Assembly: GCA_045113315.1 (NCBI GenBank)
Contig: JBGUIX010000009.1
Span: 1-28,050 of the forward strand
Length of the DNA stretch: 28,050 nucleotides
Direction of reading: 5' to 3'
DNA from: RUG13091 sp045113315
Lineage (GTDB): Bacteria > Bacillota_I > Bacilli_A > RFN20 > CAG-826
The position numbers were made by a program, and so were the translations under genes. How positions within the stretch are numbered: position 1 is the stretch's first letter; every line of letters starts with the position of its first letter. Under the pieces are notes generated by a model, which was not told where the DNA came from, ran no database searches, and worked only from the letters and a program-made list of their open reading frames with translations. Below are positions 13,879 through 24,400 of this stretch, piece by piece.

Positions 13879-15264
13879 TTATTTTGTGTTTATTTCACGT
13901 TTTGGAAATATTTGATAGCCATATCTATGTTGATAAATAAACATAAATGTCATTGTCATAGCCATAGATAAGAATTCTGCAACAATAATAGAAACCCAAA
14001 TTCCATCAACACCCATAATTAAAGGTAAAACAAATACCGCAATAAGTTGAAAAACTAATGTTCTACAAAATGATATGAGTGACGAAATTAATCCATTACT
14101 TAGCGCGGTAAAGAAGGCAGAACCAAACATTGAAAAGCCGGCAAATAAATAACAGAAAGAATATATCATCATCGCCTTTGAAGTGAGTTTATGAAGCTCT
14201 GGATAATCATTAGCGAATATATAGCTAAATGGATTAGATAAAAATATTGAAGAAGTAGTCATAACTATTCCAACAATTCCCACAATAATTAGGCTTTTTC
14301 TTAAAATATTGGTCAGTTCTGCATGGTTTTTCGCTCCATAGTTATATCCGATGACTGGAGCAATACCAACTGAATATCCAATAAAAATAGCAAAGAATAC
14401 GAAACAGACATAAGCGATAATTCCATAAGCGGAAACACCATTTTCACCGAGGTATTTTAAAAGTTGAATATTGAAGACTATATTGATAATCGAACCTGCG
14501 ACATTACTTGCAAATTCACTACTACCATTAATCGCGGCTTTTAAAACAATTTTTAGATCTTTTGCGGGTCTAGATAAATGAATTAAATGATTCCTGCCAA
14601 AAGAAAAATAAATTAATGGACCAACAAAAGAAATTAACATACCGCTTAATGATGCGATAGCTGCACCAGCAACGTTTAATTTCGCTACTCCGATTAACAG
14701 ATAATCTAAAAGCATATTTGTTAAACCAGAAACCAAAGTAAATAAGAATCCATGAAAGCTTTTTTCATTAACAGAAAAGAAAGGATGAAAATATCCTTGC
14801 ATGATATATAAAGAGATTCCGCCAATCATAATACGGCCATAAAGGGTGGCCGAATCTATCATCTCTTTTGTGGTTTCTATAGAATTAATCGAAGCAAAAG
14901 CTTGAGCAATAGGTCTAACTAAAAAGAAAAATATGCCTGTTAATAGCAAGCCAATAACAAATGTAGAGATTGTTATTAACGTAAAAGCACGATTAGCACC
15001 TTCTTTATCTTGTTCTCCAAGTTTTTTACTAACATAAGCGGCGCCACCACTACCAAACATAAAGCCAACACAAGCTACAATCATGATAATTGGAAAGATT
15101 AAATTGACTCCTGCAAACGCAGAGCTACCAACATAATTAGAAATAAAAAAGCCATCAACAATCCAATAAATAGATGTAAATAGCATCATTAAAATTGGAG
15201 ATATCGTAAATCTAAATATCTTTCGAAAAGTAAAATGATCAGATAAATGTATCTTTCCTATCAT
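13879..15264 (-). CDS. MATE-family efflux transporter
   Basis: This is a multidrug and toxin extrusion antiporter with about 12 membrane helices in two halves of six, 461 residues. Recognisable MATE segments are IYWIVDGFFISNYVGSSAFAGVN near the N-terminus, FGSGGAAYVSKKLGEQDKEGA near 70-90, and APVIGYNYGAKN near 300, the counterpart in the second half. The substrate cannot be told. It is a single-gene unit: a TATAAA lies 11 nt before the ATG with no Shine-Dalgarno. The start is fixed by the lysS terminator just upstream. A weak GC hairpin (GCACATACGTGC, 13850-13861) lies after its stop, before the rpsF promoter. Confidence 0.92.
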   Translation of the reverse strand: MIGKIHLSDHFTFRKIFRFTISPILMMLFTSIYWIVDGFFISNYVGSSAFAGVNLIFPIIMIVACVGFMFGSGGAAYVSKKLGEQDKEGANRAFTLITISTFVIGLLLTGIFFFLVRPIAQAFASINSIETTKEMIDSATLYGRIMIGGISLYIMQGYFHPFFSVNEKSFHGFLFTLVSGLTNMLLDYLLIGVAKLNVAGAAIASLSGMLISFVGPLIYFSFGRNHLIHLSRPAKDLKIVLKAAINGSSEFASNVAGSIINIVFNIQLLKYLGENGVSAYGIIAYVCFVFFAIFIGYSVGIAPVIGYNYGAKNHAELTNILRKSLIIVGIVGIVMTTSSIFLSNPFSYIFANDYPELHKLTSKAMMIYSFCYLFAGFSMFGSAFFTALSNGLISSLISFCRTLVFQLIAVFVLPLIMGVDGIWVSIIVAEFLSMAMTMTFMFIYQHRYGYQIFPKREINTK

Positions 15265-15291
15265 ATGTTATAGATTTTATAGGAAATGTAA

Positions 15292-15315
15292 GAAAAAAGG
15301 AATCATATGATTCCT
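15292..15315 (-). terminator. Terminator after lysS
   Basis: On the minus strand, AGGAATC pairs with GATTCCT (15309-15315 with 15298-15304) around ATAT, followed by TTTTTT. It ends the lysS transcript and lies just upstream of the MATE gene promoter. Confidence 0.85.
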
Positions 15316-15320
15316 CTTTA

Positions 15321-16808
15321 TTATTTATCTCTCATAGTTGGGAATAAGATAACTTCCCTAATTTGAGCTTGGTTGGTTAATAACATAGTTAAACGATCAA
15401 TACCCATACCAACACCACCGGTTGGAGCCATGCCATATTCAAGAGCTTCAATGAAGTCGACGTCCATATCGGAAGCTTCCTCGTCACCAAGTTCTTTAGC
15501 TTTAAGTTGGTCAACAAATCTCTGTCTTTGATCAATTGGGTCATTAAGTTCGCTATAAGCATTAGCGAGTTCCCTACCATTCACAAATAATTCAAATCTT
15601 TCAGTGAATCGTGGATCTTTACCTTTTTTGGTTAAAGGAGATACTTCAATTGGGTAGGAATAAACAAATGTTGGTTGAATTAAATCGTCTTGACATAACT
15701 CTTCAAAGAATTCATTCATTACATAACCTACAGTATTCTTGAATTTATCAAGGTGAATCTCATATTTATCAGCTAGAGACTTGGCTTCTTCAAAAGAAGT
15801 GATTTTAGAGAAGTCAATTCCAGTCTTTTCTTTAATTAAATCGTTCATTGAAATCCATCTGAATGGAGATTTGAAATCAATTTCTTTATCTTGATACTTA
15901 ACAACAGCGGATCCAGTCACGTTTTTAGCAACAGTACGAATCATTTTTTCGGTCAAAGCACCGATACCTCTTAAATCAGAGTAAGCTTGATAAATTTCAA
16001 TAGAAGTAAATTCTGGGTTATGGCTTGCGTCCATGCCTTCGTTTCTAAACATTCTGCCGATTTCGTAAACTCTTTCCATTCCACCCACAATTAAACGTTT
16101 TAAGTTCAATTCTGTTGCAATTCTAAGGTAAAAGTCCTTATCTAAGGTATTGTGATGGGTAATAAATGGTCTCGCAGAAGCTCCACCTAAAATTGGATTT
16201 AAGATTGATGTCTCGACTTCGACGAAATCATTACTATCAAGGAATTTTTGGATTTCTCTAATGATACGAGGTCTAGTAAAAGCTACCTTTCTTGGTTCTT
16301 CATTAACAATCAAATCAAGGTATCTTCTTCTGCTTCTTTCTTCTACGTCAGTTAAACCATGGAATTTTTCGGGTAATGGATGTAAACATTTGGTTAAATG
16401 AGTGTATTTTTCAACACGAATGGTTAATTCACCAGTTCTGGTCATCATAACACGGCCTTTTAAACCAACGATATCACCTAAATCTGCTAATCTAAAAACC
16501 TCATAGGCCTTTTTACCTACAACGTCAATGCCAATATAAGCTTGGATATTGCCTGTTTTATCTTGTAAATTAACAAATGAAGCTTTGCCCATTCTTCTAA
16601 TGGACATCAATCTACCCGCAACAGAAACAATTAGATTCATCTTATCTAATGACTTCGCGGATTTTTTATTGCAAAGTCTTCTAATATCACTTACATGATG
16701 AGTAACTTTATAAGCTTTACCAAAAGGATCAACACCTAATTCTTTATACTTAGGTAATTTATCTCTTCTAGCTTGTTCTTGATCGTTTAATGTAACTTTG
16801 TTATCCAT
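15321..16808 (-). CDS. lysS: Lysyl-tRNA synthetase, class II
   Basis: LysS charges tRNA-Lys. The N-terminal OB-fold anticodon-binding domain (about 60-160) is followed by the class II catalytic core, with motif 1 around RRRYLDLIVNEEPR, motif 2 FRNEGMDASHNPEFTSIE near 258 and motif 3 GVGMGIDRLTMLL near 473. The 495 residues are full length. An AGAGGT Shine-Dalgarno lies 7 nt before the ATG. The gene follows dusB, the order known from Bacillus (dusB then lysS). A possible -10 TATACT lies upstream, so it may also have its own promoter. Confidence 0.98.
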   Translation of the reverse strand: MDNKVTLNDQEQARRDKLPKYKELGVDPFGKAYKVTHHVSDIRRLCNKKSAKSLDKMNLIVSVAGRLMSIRRMGKASFVNLQDKTGNIQAYIGIDVVGKKAYEVFRLADLGDIVGLKGRVMMTRTGELTIRVEKYTHLTKCLHPLPEKFHGLTDVEERSRRRYLDLIVNEEPRKVAFTRPRIIREIQKFLDSNDFVEVETSILNPILGGASARPFITHHNTLDKDFYLRIATELNLKRLIVGGMERVYEIGRMFRNEGMDASHNPEFTSIEIYQAYSDLRGIGALTEKMIRTVAKNVTGSAVVKYQDKEIDFKSPFRWISMNDLIKEKTGIDFSKITSFEEAKSLADKYEIHLDKFKNTVGYVMNEFFEELCQDDLIQPTFVYSYPIEVSPLTKKGKDPRFTERFELFVNGRELANAYSELNDPIDQRQRFVDQLKAKELGDEEASDMDVDFIEALEYGMAPTGGVGMGIDRLTMLLTNQAQIREVILFPTMRDK

Positions 16809-16862
16809 GTTATCTACCTCTTTGCCTTAACTAGTATATATGAAACAATTGAATTTAGAAAC

Positions 16863-17849
16863 TCAAAATTCAATATCATTCGCCTCTGCGATTTCTTTTA
16901 ATATTGCATAAAGTGAATAGAGATCAGTTAATTCACTCGCTAATTTACTTCGATAATATTTTGCATTTTGAAAATTAATAAGAAATTTTGGAGCAATAGA
17001 ACGATATATTCTCATTCCTCTTATTTCGCCTTTATCTTTGGCGACTTCTTCACCAAGAGTTCTACACCATAGAAGTTGTTCTTTTAAAGACGGGTCAGGC
17101 AATCTTTCTCCAGTTTTAAAATAAGTATCTATTTGTTTTAACAAATAAGGATTGCCAACTGCACCTCTTGCCACCATAACAGCATCAGCGCCTGTTATAT
17201 CGATTGCACTTATAGCATCATCTAAAGTAAAAATGTTACCTGAGACCACTAGCGGAACTTTCATTTTGCTTCTTAAGTCCTTTAATAATTCAAAATGAGG
17301 AGTGCCTAAATATAATTCTTTTTTGGTTCTAGCGTGAATCGCAATCATGTCGACACCCGCTCTAGTTAATTCGTCGATAACTTCTAAAAAATTAATGGAA
17401 TTATTATCCCAGCCAAGTCTTATTTTTGCGGTAACTGGTTTATCAGTAACTGATTTAATGGCTCGAATAATATCACCACACAATTTTGGGTTTTTCAGAA
17501 GGGAAGAACCTGCTCCTGTTTCGGTAACTTTTGGAACAGGACAACCCATATTAACATCGAAGAAATCAATGCAATTATTGAGATTTAAAGCAATTTCTGC
17601 GGCTTTTTTTATAGTTTCTGGGTCATGACCGAATAATTGCACACCTGTTAAAAAATCTCTTTTTTCAAAGTCGATATATTCCTTTGTTTCTTTATTTCCA
17701 TAGATTAGTCCCATATCAGAAACCATCTCTGTAACAGTGACACCCGCACCAAAAGGAGCCATAAATTCTCTATAGCTTTTAAAGGTATAACCCGCCATTG
17801 GAGCAAGGACTACACGACTATCAATTTCGAAATTTCCTAATTTCCACAT
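16863..17849 (-). CDS. dusB: tRNA-dihydrouridine synthase B
   Basis: This is an FMN- and NADPH-dependent enzyme that reduces uridines in the tRNA D-loop. It is a TIM barrel with RVVLAPMAGYT at residues 12-22, FDVNMGCPVPKV (catalytic Cys near 103), KIRLGW, IHARTK and the phosphate-binding VMVARGAVGNP. At 328 residues it is full length. It begins only 2 nt after the T-run of the ftsH terminator, with no room for a Shine-Dalgarno. Alignment with the family N-terminus shows this ATG is right. Its expression may rest on terminator read-through. It ends in TGA. Confidence 0.96.
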   Translation of the reverse strand: MWKLGNFEIDSRVVLAPMAGYTFKSYREFMAPFGAGVTVTEMVSDMGLIYGNKETKEYIDFEKRDFLTGVQLFGHDPETIKKAAEIALNLNNCIDFFDVNMGCPVPKVTETGAGSSLLKNPKLCGDIIRAIKSVTDKPVTAKIRLGWDNNSINFLEVIDELTRAGVDMIAIHARTKKELYLGTPHFELLKDLRSKMKVPLVVSGNIFTLDDAISAIDITGADAVMVARGAVGNPYLLKQIDTYFKTGERLPDPSLKEQLLWCRTLGEEVAKDKGEIRGMRIYRSIAPKFLINFQNAKYYRSKLASELTDLYSLYAILKEIAEANDIEF

Positions 17850-17850
17850 A

Positions 17851-17873
17851 GAAAAAAGAGAGGCGAACCTCTC
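17851..17873 (-). terminator. Terminator after ftsH, abutting dusB
   Basis: On the minus strand, GAGAGG pairs with CCTCTC (17868-17873 with 17858-17863) around a TTCG tetraloop, followed by TTTTTT (17852-17857). The dusB ATG comes two bases later. Confidence 0.85.
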
Positions 17874-17875
17874 AA

Positions 17876-19987
17876 TTATTCTCCTTTATCTTCTTTCGAT
17901 TCAGGTTTTTCATTGACTACTGGTTGTTCGCTTTTAGCTTCTTTTTCTTCTGCTTTAGCTTCAACTTTCTTTTCATCGCGTTTTAAATGACGATGTTTTA
18001 ATAAGTAATCAATTTCTTCAGCGGTGATTTGTTCGTGCTCGATTAAAGTCTTAGCGATCAAATCAACATCTTCTTTATTTTCAGTAATATAACGAAGTGC
18101 TTCCCTATGAGCGTGTTCAATAATATTACGGATTTCAGCATCAATCTTTGTCGCAGTTTCAGTGGAGAAATTCTTTTGTGAATTTGTATAGTCTCTTCCT
18201 AAGAAGACACTTCCAGTGTCTCTTTCATATTGGATAGGACCTAATGGAGACATACCTAATTCACAAACCATCATTCTGGCGATTTGAGTAGCGACTTCAA
18301 TATCATTAGAAGCACCAGTAGAAATATCATCAAAGAATACTTCTTCAGCAGAACGGCCACCTAAGTAACCGATAATACGAGCTTCTAATTCTTTCTTAGT
18401 TAAAATGAATCTATCATCTTCAGGAGTCATTCTAACATGACCGCCAGTATTACCACGTGGAATAATAGTAATCTTTTGAACCTTATCACTATGTGGGCAC
18501 TTTAAACCGATGATAGCGTGACCAGCTTCGTGGTGAGCCACAACATCTCTTTCGTGTGGATTTAATCCTCTAGAGGATTTCGCAGGTCCTGCGACACGAC
18601 GATCGATAGCTTCATCAATTTCATCAAGTGTAATAAGTTCTTTGTTTCTACGCACCGCTAAAATAGCAGCTTCATTCATGATATTTTCAATATCAGCACC
18701 AGAGAATCCAACTGTTCTCTTCGCTAATTGAGCGTAATCAACTTCTGGATCAACTTTCTTATTTCTAGCGTGTACTTTGAAGATCGCTTCTCTACCAGTT
18801 TTATCAGGTAAGGAAACTGTAATCTTTCTATCGAAACGGCCTGCTCTTAATAAGGCTGGATCTAAGACATCATCACGGTTTGTCGCAGCGATAACAATAA
18901 TTCCAGAGTTATCACTGAAACCATCCATTTCCACTAATAATTGGTTAAGTGTTTGTTCACGTTCATCGTTTCCACCACCTAAACCAGCGCCTCTTTGTCT
19001 ACCGACAGCATCGATTTCATCGATAAATACTAAACATGGGGCGTTTTCTTTTGCGGTTTTAAACATATCTCTAACACGTCCAGCACCAACACCGACGAAC
19101 ATTTCGACAAAGTCGGAACCAGAAATGTAATAGAATGGAACACCAGCTTCACCAGCAACGGCTTTGGCTAATAAAGTTTTACCGCATCCTGGAGGGCCCA
19201 CTAATAAGACACCCTTTGGTAATTTGGCGCCAAATTTAGCGTATTTCTTAGGTTCTTTTAAATAAGAAACTAATTCTGCCATTTCAGTCTTTTCTTCATC
19301 CGCACCGGCAACATCATCAAAATGAACTTTGGAATTAGTCATTCTTTTAGCTCTAGAACGATTGAATTCTAAAGCTCTATTGTTACTTCCGTTAACGGAA
19401 GAAGATAATCTGCTAAATAAGATTAAAACGATAATTAAGCTACCAGCTAACATGATGATAGTTGGTCCCCATTGATCCCACCATGTTGTTACATATGGGT
19501 CATGAGCACTATGTAAAACAAAGTTTGGATTTTCACTTGTAGCTGCAGTTGTAGCTTTATCAAAAATATATGATTGTAAGGTTGTGTGTTTGGTTTCGTC
19601 TATAGTGCCTTCGACTTTAGTGTTATCAACTAAATAGTATTTAGCAGACTTATCAAGGTCACTAACGTACATCCAAACTTTATCTTCCTGATAATAGGAA
19701 TAATATGAAAAATTAACTTTAAATTTCTTTTTAGTTGGTTTGGTAGCATTAGCAGGAGAGAATGTACCTTCTAAGGCTACGATTGTATTTTCTTTAGGAG
19801 TTTCAGTAATTTCAGTAATGCGATTATTGGCAAGAGCAGCCACAAATTGCTCTTGTGATAAGGTTGTTGAAGTGTTTCTTCCAAACAATAAAACAAGGAT
19901 GGTTACCAAAATACCGGCCACTAATAAAAATGAGAATAAATAGCTCCACGAGAAGCGTCTTCTTACTGGTTCTTGTTCTTCAGCCAT
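17876..19987 (-). CDS. ftsH: ATP-dependent zinc metalloprotease FtsH
   Basis: FtsH is a membrane-bound hexameric AAA+ protease that extracts and degrades membrane and regulatory proteins. Order: cytoplasmic RRRFSW start, TM1 (about 15-36), extracytoplasmic domain (about 38-170), TM2 (about 174-192), AAA domain with Walker A GPPGCGKT (264-271), Walker B FIDEID (321-326) and SRH, then the M41 peptidase with HEAGH (486-490). The K/E-rich C-terminal tail (about 655-703) is low complexity. The 703 residues are within the family range. A strong AGGAGGT precedes the ATG, and the gene has its own promoter overlapping the tilS stop. Confidence 0.98.
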   Translation of the reverse strand: MAEEQEPVRRRFSWSYLFSFLLVAGILVTILVLLFGRNTSTTLSQEQFVAALANNRITEITETPKENTIVALEGTFSPANATKPTKKKFKVNFSYYSYYQEDKVWMYVSDLDKSAKYYLVDNTKVEGTIDETKHTTLQSYIFDKATTAATSENPNFVLHSAHDPYVTTWWDQWGPTIIMLAGSLIIVLILFSRLSSSVNGSNNRALEFNRSRAKRMTNSKVHFDDVAGADEEKTEMAELVSYLKEPKKYAKFGAKLPKGVLLVGPPGCGKTLLAKAVAGEAGVPFYYISGSDFVEMFVGVGAGRVRDMFKTAKENAPCLVFIDEIDAVGRQRGAGLGGGNDEREQTLNQLLVEMDGFSDNSGIIVIAATNRDDVLDPALLRAGRFDRKITVSLPDKTGREAIFKVHARNKKVDPEVDYAQLAKRTVGFSGADIENIMNEAAILAVRRNKELITLDEIDEAIDRRVAGPAKSSRGLNPHERDVVAHHEAGHAIIGLKCPHSDKVQKITIIPRGNTGGHVRMTPEDDRFILTKKELEARIIGYLGGRSAEEVFFDDISTGASNDIEVATQIARMMVCELGMSPLGPIQYERDTGSVFLGRDYTNSQKNFSTETATKIDAEIRNIIEHAHREALRYITENKEDVDLIAKTLIEHEQITAEEIDYLLKHRHLKRDEKKVEAKAEEKEAKSEQPVVNEKPESKEDKGE

Positions 19988-20017
19988 AAAATTACCTCCT
20001 AAAACGTAATTGTAAAT

Positions 20018-20045
20018 ATTATAAAGATTAATTACTTTATTTCAA
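20018..20045 (-). promoter_or_regulatory. Promoter of ftsH inside the end of tilS
   Basis: On the minus strand, -35 TTGAAA (20040-20045) overlaps the last tilS codons; a 16-nt spacer and -10 TATAAT (20018-20023) follow. ftsH can therefore be expressed apart from the pth-mfd-tilS operon. Confidence 0.75.
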
Positions 20046-21257
20046 AGTAAAACACTCTTTAACGTAAAAATTTGAATTATTATCTGGTTTAAAATCTTTT
20101 TGATAACGAGGAATATAAATAATTTTTCCTTCTTTATTGACGATGACTGGCCAACGATAACGAAGATATTTCGGCATCTTCCAATCAATATATAAACGAC
20201 GAACCTTACTAAAATAATTTTTAATTTGATAAGTATCGTTTTTGTTCGCTGTTCTAATTGTTAAAGGATAATCAGAATTTTGAATGTTTCTATTACTTGT
20301 ATCACCTTTTAAATTCGCATATAAGTATTCATTATCAATTTCTAAAGGCTTTTCGATTACTAAACTGTACCCATGTTTATTTGGTTTTGGGACGATATAA
20401 AGTTTTCCATAGCATTTTTCGATAAATACGTTCTTTTTGGATGACTCTAAGAAAACCTTATTATCTGAAACTTTTAAACTTTCCTTGATTTGTTTACAAG
20501 TTTTGTAGGTTATTTGATTTGATTCATCAATTTGCTTAGCTTTTAAGTTAATATAATAAGCAAATTCAGTATCGGAAAGTTCTTTTAAAGAATCAACTGA
20601 GTTATCGATATTACTAACTTTCATTAATGTCTTATGTAAACTTGCATTTTCATGTTCAATAATATCCAATATTTCTTTTCTTTCTTCATCATTAAGTTTT
20701 GAAACAACATCTAAGCGAATAATATTTCTTTCATAAATAGGAAGTAGATTAGTTTTATCGATTGAATAAGGAACCTCATGACTGTCACAATAATAGATAA
20801 TTTCTCTCTTTGAATAATTCAAAATTGGGCGAATAACATTCACACCTTTAATCTGGCAATTTTCTTTAATTCCATAATAAATAACGAGGTTTTTCCGCTT
20901 TTTTTGCAGTAAATATGTCTCAATTAAATCATCTTGGTTATGTGCTACTAAAACAGCATCATAAGAATTTGAATCATATAATTCCTTAAAAAATGAATAA
21001 CGTATTTCACGGCATTTAGCTTCGACATTTTTATCTATTTTTTCTTTGTTGTTTTTAATAAATAATTTGATGTTATGTTTCTTACAGAATAAAGAAAGAG
21101 AACGCTCCTCATTATCTGATTCTTCTCGTAAATGATAATTAACATGAGCCACATCAAAACTGAATCCTTCATCAAGTAATTTTTGAAATAAAAACATAGA
21201 ATCTGGACCGAAAGAACAAGCTAATAAATATTTTTTATCTTTATTTAAATTAAGCAT
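20037..21257 (-). CDS. tilS: tRNA(Ile)-lysidine synthetase TilS
   Basis: TilS converts C34 of the CAU-anticodon tRNA-Ile to lysidine using ATP and lysine, so AUA is read as Ile. It is an essential enzyme. The N-terminal ATP-pyrophosphatase domain has the P-loop as SFGPDS near residue 18, against the usual SGGxDS. HNQDDLIETYL and RPILNYSKREI follow. The C-terminal half (about 200-406) is lysine-rich and ends with the substrate-binding TilS-C-like region (NYFSKVRRLYIDWKMPKYLR). I use the ATG at 21257, which has AAGGA 5 nt upstream and overlaps the rqcP stop; a TTG at 21281 is possible but lacks an SD. Confidence 0.94.
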   Translation of the reverse strand: MLNLNKDKKYLLACSFGPDSMFLFQKLLDEGFSFDVAHVNYHLREESDNEERSLSLFCKKHNIKLFIKNNKEKIDKNVEAKCREIRYSFFKELYDSNSYDAVLVAHNQDDLIETYLLQKKRKNLVIYYGIKENCQIKGVNVIRPILNYSKREIIYYCDSHEVPYSIDKTNLLPIYERNIIRLDVVSKLNDEERKEILDIIEHENASLHKTLMKVSNIDNSVDSLKELSDTEFAYYINLKAKQIDESNQITYKTCKQIKESLKVSDNKVFLESSKKNVFIEKCYGKLYIVPKPNKHGYSLVIEKPLEIDNEYLYANLKGDTSNRNIQNSDYPLTIRTANKNDTYQIKNYFSKVRRLYIDWKMPKYLRYRWPVIVNKEGKIIYIPRYQKDFKPDNNSNFYVKECFTLK

Positions 21258-21495
21258 GGTTATCCTTAATCTCTTCAGCATTGGGAATCAATCTATTTCC
21301 TTGCTTTATATAGGTTATTTTAACGATGATAGTTTTAATACCAAGTTTCAAAGTTAAAATATCGCCATCATTAACTTCAGATGATGGTTTAGAAACCTTT
21401 CCATTAATCGAAATTTTACCTTCATCGCATAAATCTTTAGCGATTGTTCTTCTTTTAATGAGTCTACTTTGTTTTAAAACTAAATCTAATCTCAT
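21250..21495 (-). CDS. rqcP: S4-domain RNA-binding protein RqcP (YabO)
   Basis: This 81-residue protein consists almost entirely of an S4 RNA-binding fold: MRLDLVLKQSRLIKRRTIAKDLCDEGKI, then ISINGK and GDILTL. In Bacillus, YabO/RqcP binds the 50S with RqcH to promote alanine tailing of stalled nascent chains, and it sits downstream of mfd as here. Its ATG overlaps the mfd TGA stop (ATGA), and its 3' end overlaps the tilS start, so the three are translationally coupled. Confidence 0.92.
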   Translation of the reverse strand: MRLDLVLKQSRLIKRRTIAKDLCDEGKISINGKVSKPSSEVNDGDILTLKLGIKTIIVKITYIKQGNRLIPNAEEIKDNHA

Positions 21496-24400
21496 ACAAC
21501 CTCTTTAACAACATTCTGTTTTTGAATATTTACAAGGCTTCTTAATATATCTTGTAAATCTTCAATCCAGAATTTTCTCTTCTTCATAATAATTTTGAAT
21601 TTATTTTGCGAATAATTCACTTTTATAAAATTCAAATACGGAATAAGAGCTTCAAATAATATATTACCTATTCCTTTTATATTAATAAAATCATTTCCTA
21701 ATATAATTTCGATATTATTCAAAACTTCTTTTAGTTCTTCGACTTTACCATCTCTTACTAATAAATCGACAGTTCTTTTTGCAAATAATCGTTCCACTTC
21801 ATCTGGAATTTTTCCATATATATCTTGAATCTTGATCTTTAAACTAGCCAAATCTTCTATAGAAGGTGTCATTAAAATCTCTTGATAAAGTTCAATCTTA
21901 TCGCTGTCACCCGCATAATTATTTGGAATGTAAGCATCTAAGCTTAAAGAAGGATTAGCTTCCACTTGTTCTTCACTAACACCAGTCATCTTTTCTTTAA
22001 CGGCTTCATTTAATAGTTTGATATACATATCTAAGCCAATAGAATCAATAAAACCAGCCTGTTCAGGACCTAAAATATCACCCGCTCCACGAATCATTAA
22101 ATCACGCTGTGCTATCTTATAGCCGCTTCCTAATTCCGTAAAATCTTGAAGTGCTTTTAGTCTTTTCTGAGCTTTTTCTGTTAAAACTTTAAATGGACTA
22201 TACATCAAATAGGCATAAGCAATGCGATCACTTCTCCCAACACGACCTTTGATTTGATAAAGCTGAGATAAGCCATAATGGTCACTATCTTCCACAATAA
22301 TCATGTTTGCGTTAGGAATATCAATGCCATTTTCAACAATCGAAGTGCACACTAATACTTTAACTTCACCATTATAGAATTTAATCATGACATCTTCGAT
22401 GTCGTCTCTATTCATTTGTCCATGAGCCACTCCAATAGAAACGCCAGGAAGCATCTTTTGTACTTTCGCGGCTCTTAAATATAAAGTAGAGACATTATTA
22501 TGAAGGAAGAATACTTGTCCGTTTCTTCCGAGCTCTCTTTCAATTAGTTCTTTAACTACATCCATATCAAATGGAGTGACATAAGTTTGAATGGGCATTC
22601 TATCCTTCGGTGGAGTATTAATAATCGACATACTACGAACACCTAATAAAGATATTTGTAATGTTCTTGGAATTGGTGTCGCGGATAATGTTAAAACATC
22701 GATATTAGTTTTAAGTTCTTTAATTCTTTCTTTTTGCTCCACGCCAAAACGTTGCTCTTCATCAATTATCAATAATCCTAAATCTTTAAATTGAATATCT
22801 TTTGATAATAAACGGTGCGTTCCAATCACTAAATGGGCCTTGCCTTCTTTTACTTCATTAATAAACTTTTTCTGCTCTTTTTCGCTAATTAAGCGGGAAA
22901 ATGCAGCGATTTTTATATCAAAACCGGCAAATCTCTGTAATGCTAACTCGTAGTGTTGTCTTGCTAATAAGGTGGTTGGACAGAGTATTGCGACTTGCTT
23001 ACCTGAGTTAATAGCTTTAAAGGCTGCTCTAAAAGCCACTTCTGTTTTTCCAAAGCCAACATCACCACATAATAAACGATCCATCGGATGAGGAGATTCC
23101 ATATCCTTTTTAATATCATTTAATGCCAATAATTGATCTCTAGTTAATTCATATTCAAATGAATCTTCAAATTCTTTTTGGAATTCATCATCTTTTTGGA
23201 AAGAATATCCAATGACTTTATTTCTTTCTAAATATAAATTCATTAATCGATTTGCTAAATCATTAACTTTTTCTTTAATTTTCTTCTTAGTGTTTTCCCA
23301 GTCTTTACTATGAAGTCTAGATAAACGAGGAGAGGCTCCTTCTTTACCCATATACTTTCTCACTAATTGGAACTGAGATAATGGAACATATAGTAGTTCT
23401 CCACCATGATAAGCGATCTTTAAATAATCACGATGCATACCATCGACTTCTAAAGTTTGAAGTTCAATAAATTGACCGATACCTTGATATTCATGAACAA
23501 CATAATCACCAGGATTTAAATCTTCATAACTCTTTAATATAGTTCCTTCTTTAAAACGATTATCAAAACGAGTTGTTCTAGTTTTATCATTGAATAGTTC
23601 CTTACTAGTAAGGAAAGTGATCTTATTATCAGGTAGTTCAAAGCCCGAAGATAAGTTAGTTAAAGATAGACCTATATTTGTTTTATTAGGTAGTTCAAAA
23701 TCATGGGTAATTTCAAAAGGAATCACTAATTTATTTAGTTCATTTTGAATAACCATTAGATGTTCTTTATTAGATAAACAAATACAGATCTTATGATTCT
23801 GATTTAAATATGAATGGATGATATTAATTGCATCAACAGTCTTATTCGCGTGGAATGGAATAGGCTTAACATTAAAAGATTGGTCACTCGCTTTTTCGAT
23901 TAATGTTGAAGTATTAATAACATTCTTAAAATTTAATAAGTTATGAATATCTTGAAACATTTCTAAATGAGAAATAATCTTCCCATTACTATGAAGTTCG
24001 CTAAGATATTCAAATGATTCGTTATTCAATAATTTAGAAGCATGTTCTAAAGACGGAGTGTCCACTAAAACAACGTTATAATTTTGACAATAATCGAATA
24101 TCGAAAAATGACGGTGAATTAATCCGTAATATTTATATAGATTATCTGATAAATTACCTTCAATTATATTACCGATATCTTCATTGGTTTTATCTCTTAA
24201 TTTTTCAAAAGTTCCATAATCTAAATGGGCTTGGTCTTTCTCTAATATATCAAGGATTTTATCACCACTTTTGCTAAGTTCTTCTTTTGACAAAATAATG
24301 TCACTTGCTGGCAAAATAGTGGCTTTTTGCTGCTTTTTTATCGAAGTTTGACTAGAAATATCAAATATTCTAATCGATTCAATCTCATCATCAAAAAACT

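Noticed and set aside
13759..13971. 70-codon plus-strand frame opposite the MATE gene end and rpsF leader
   Set aside because: It is antisense to the well-supported MATE 3' end and the rpsF promoter, with no SD.
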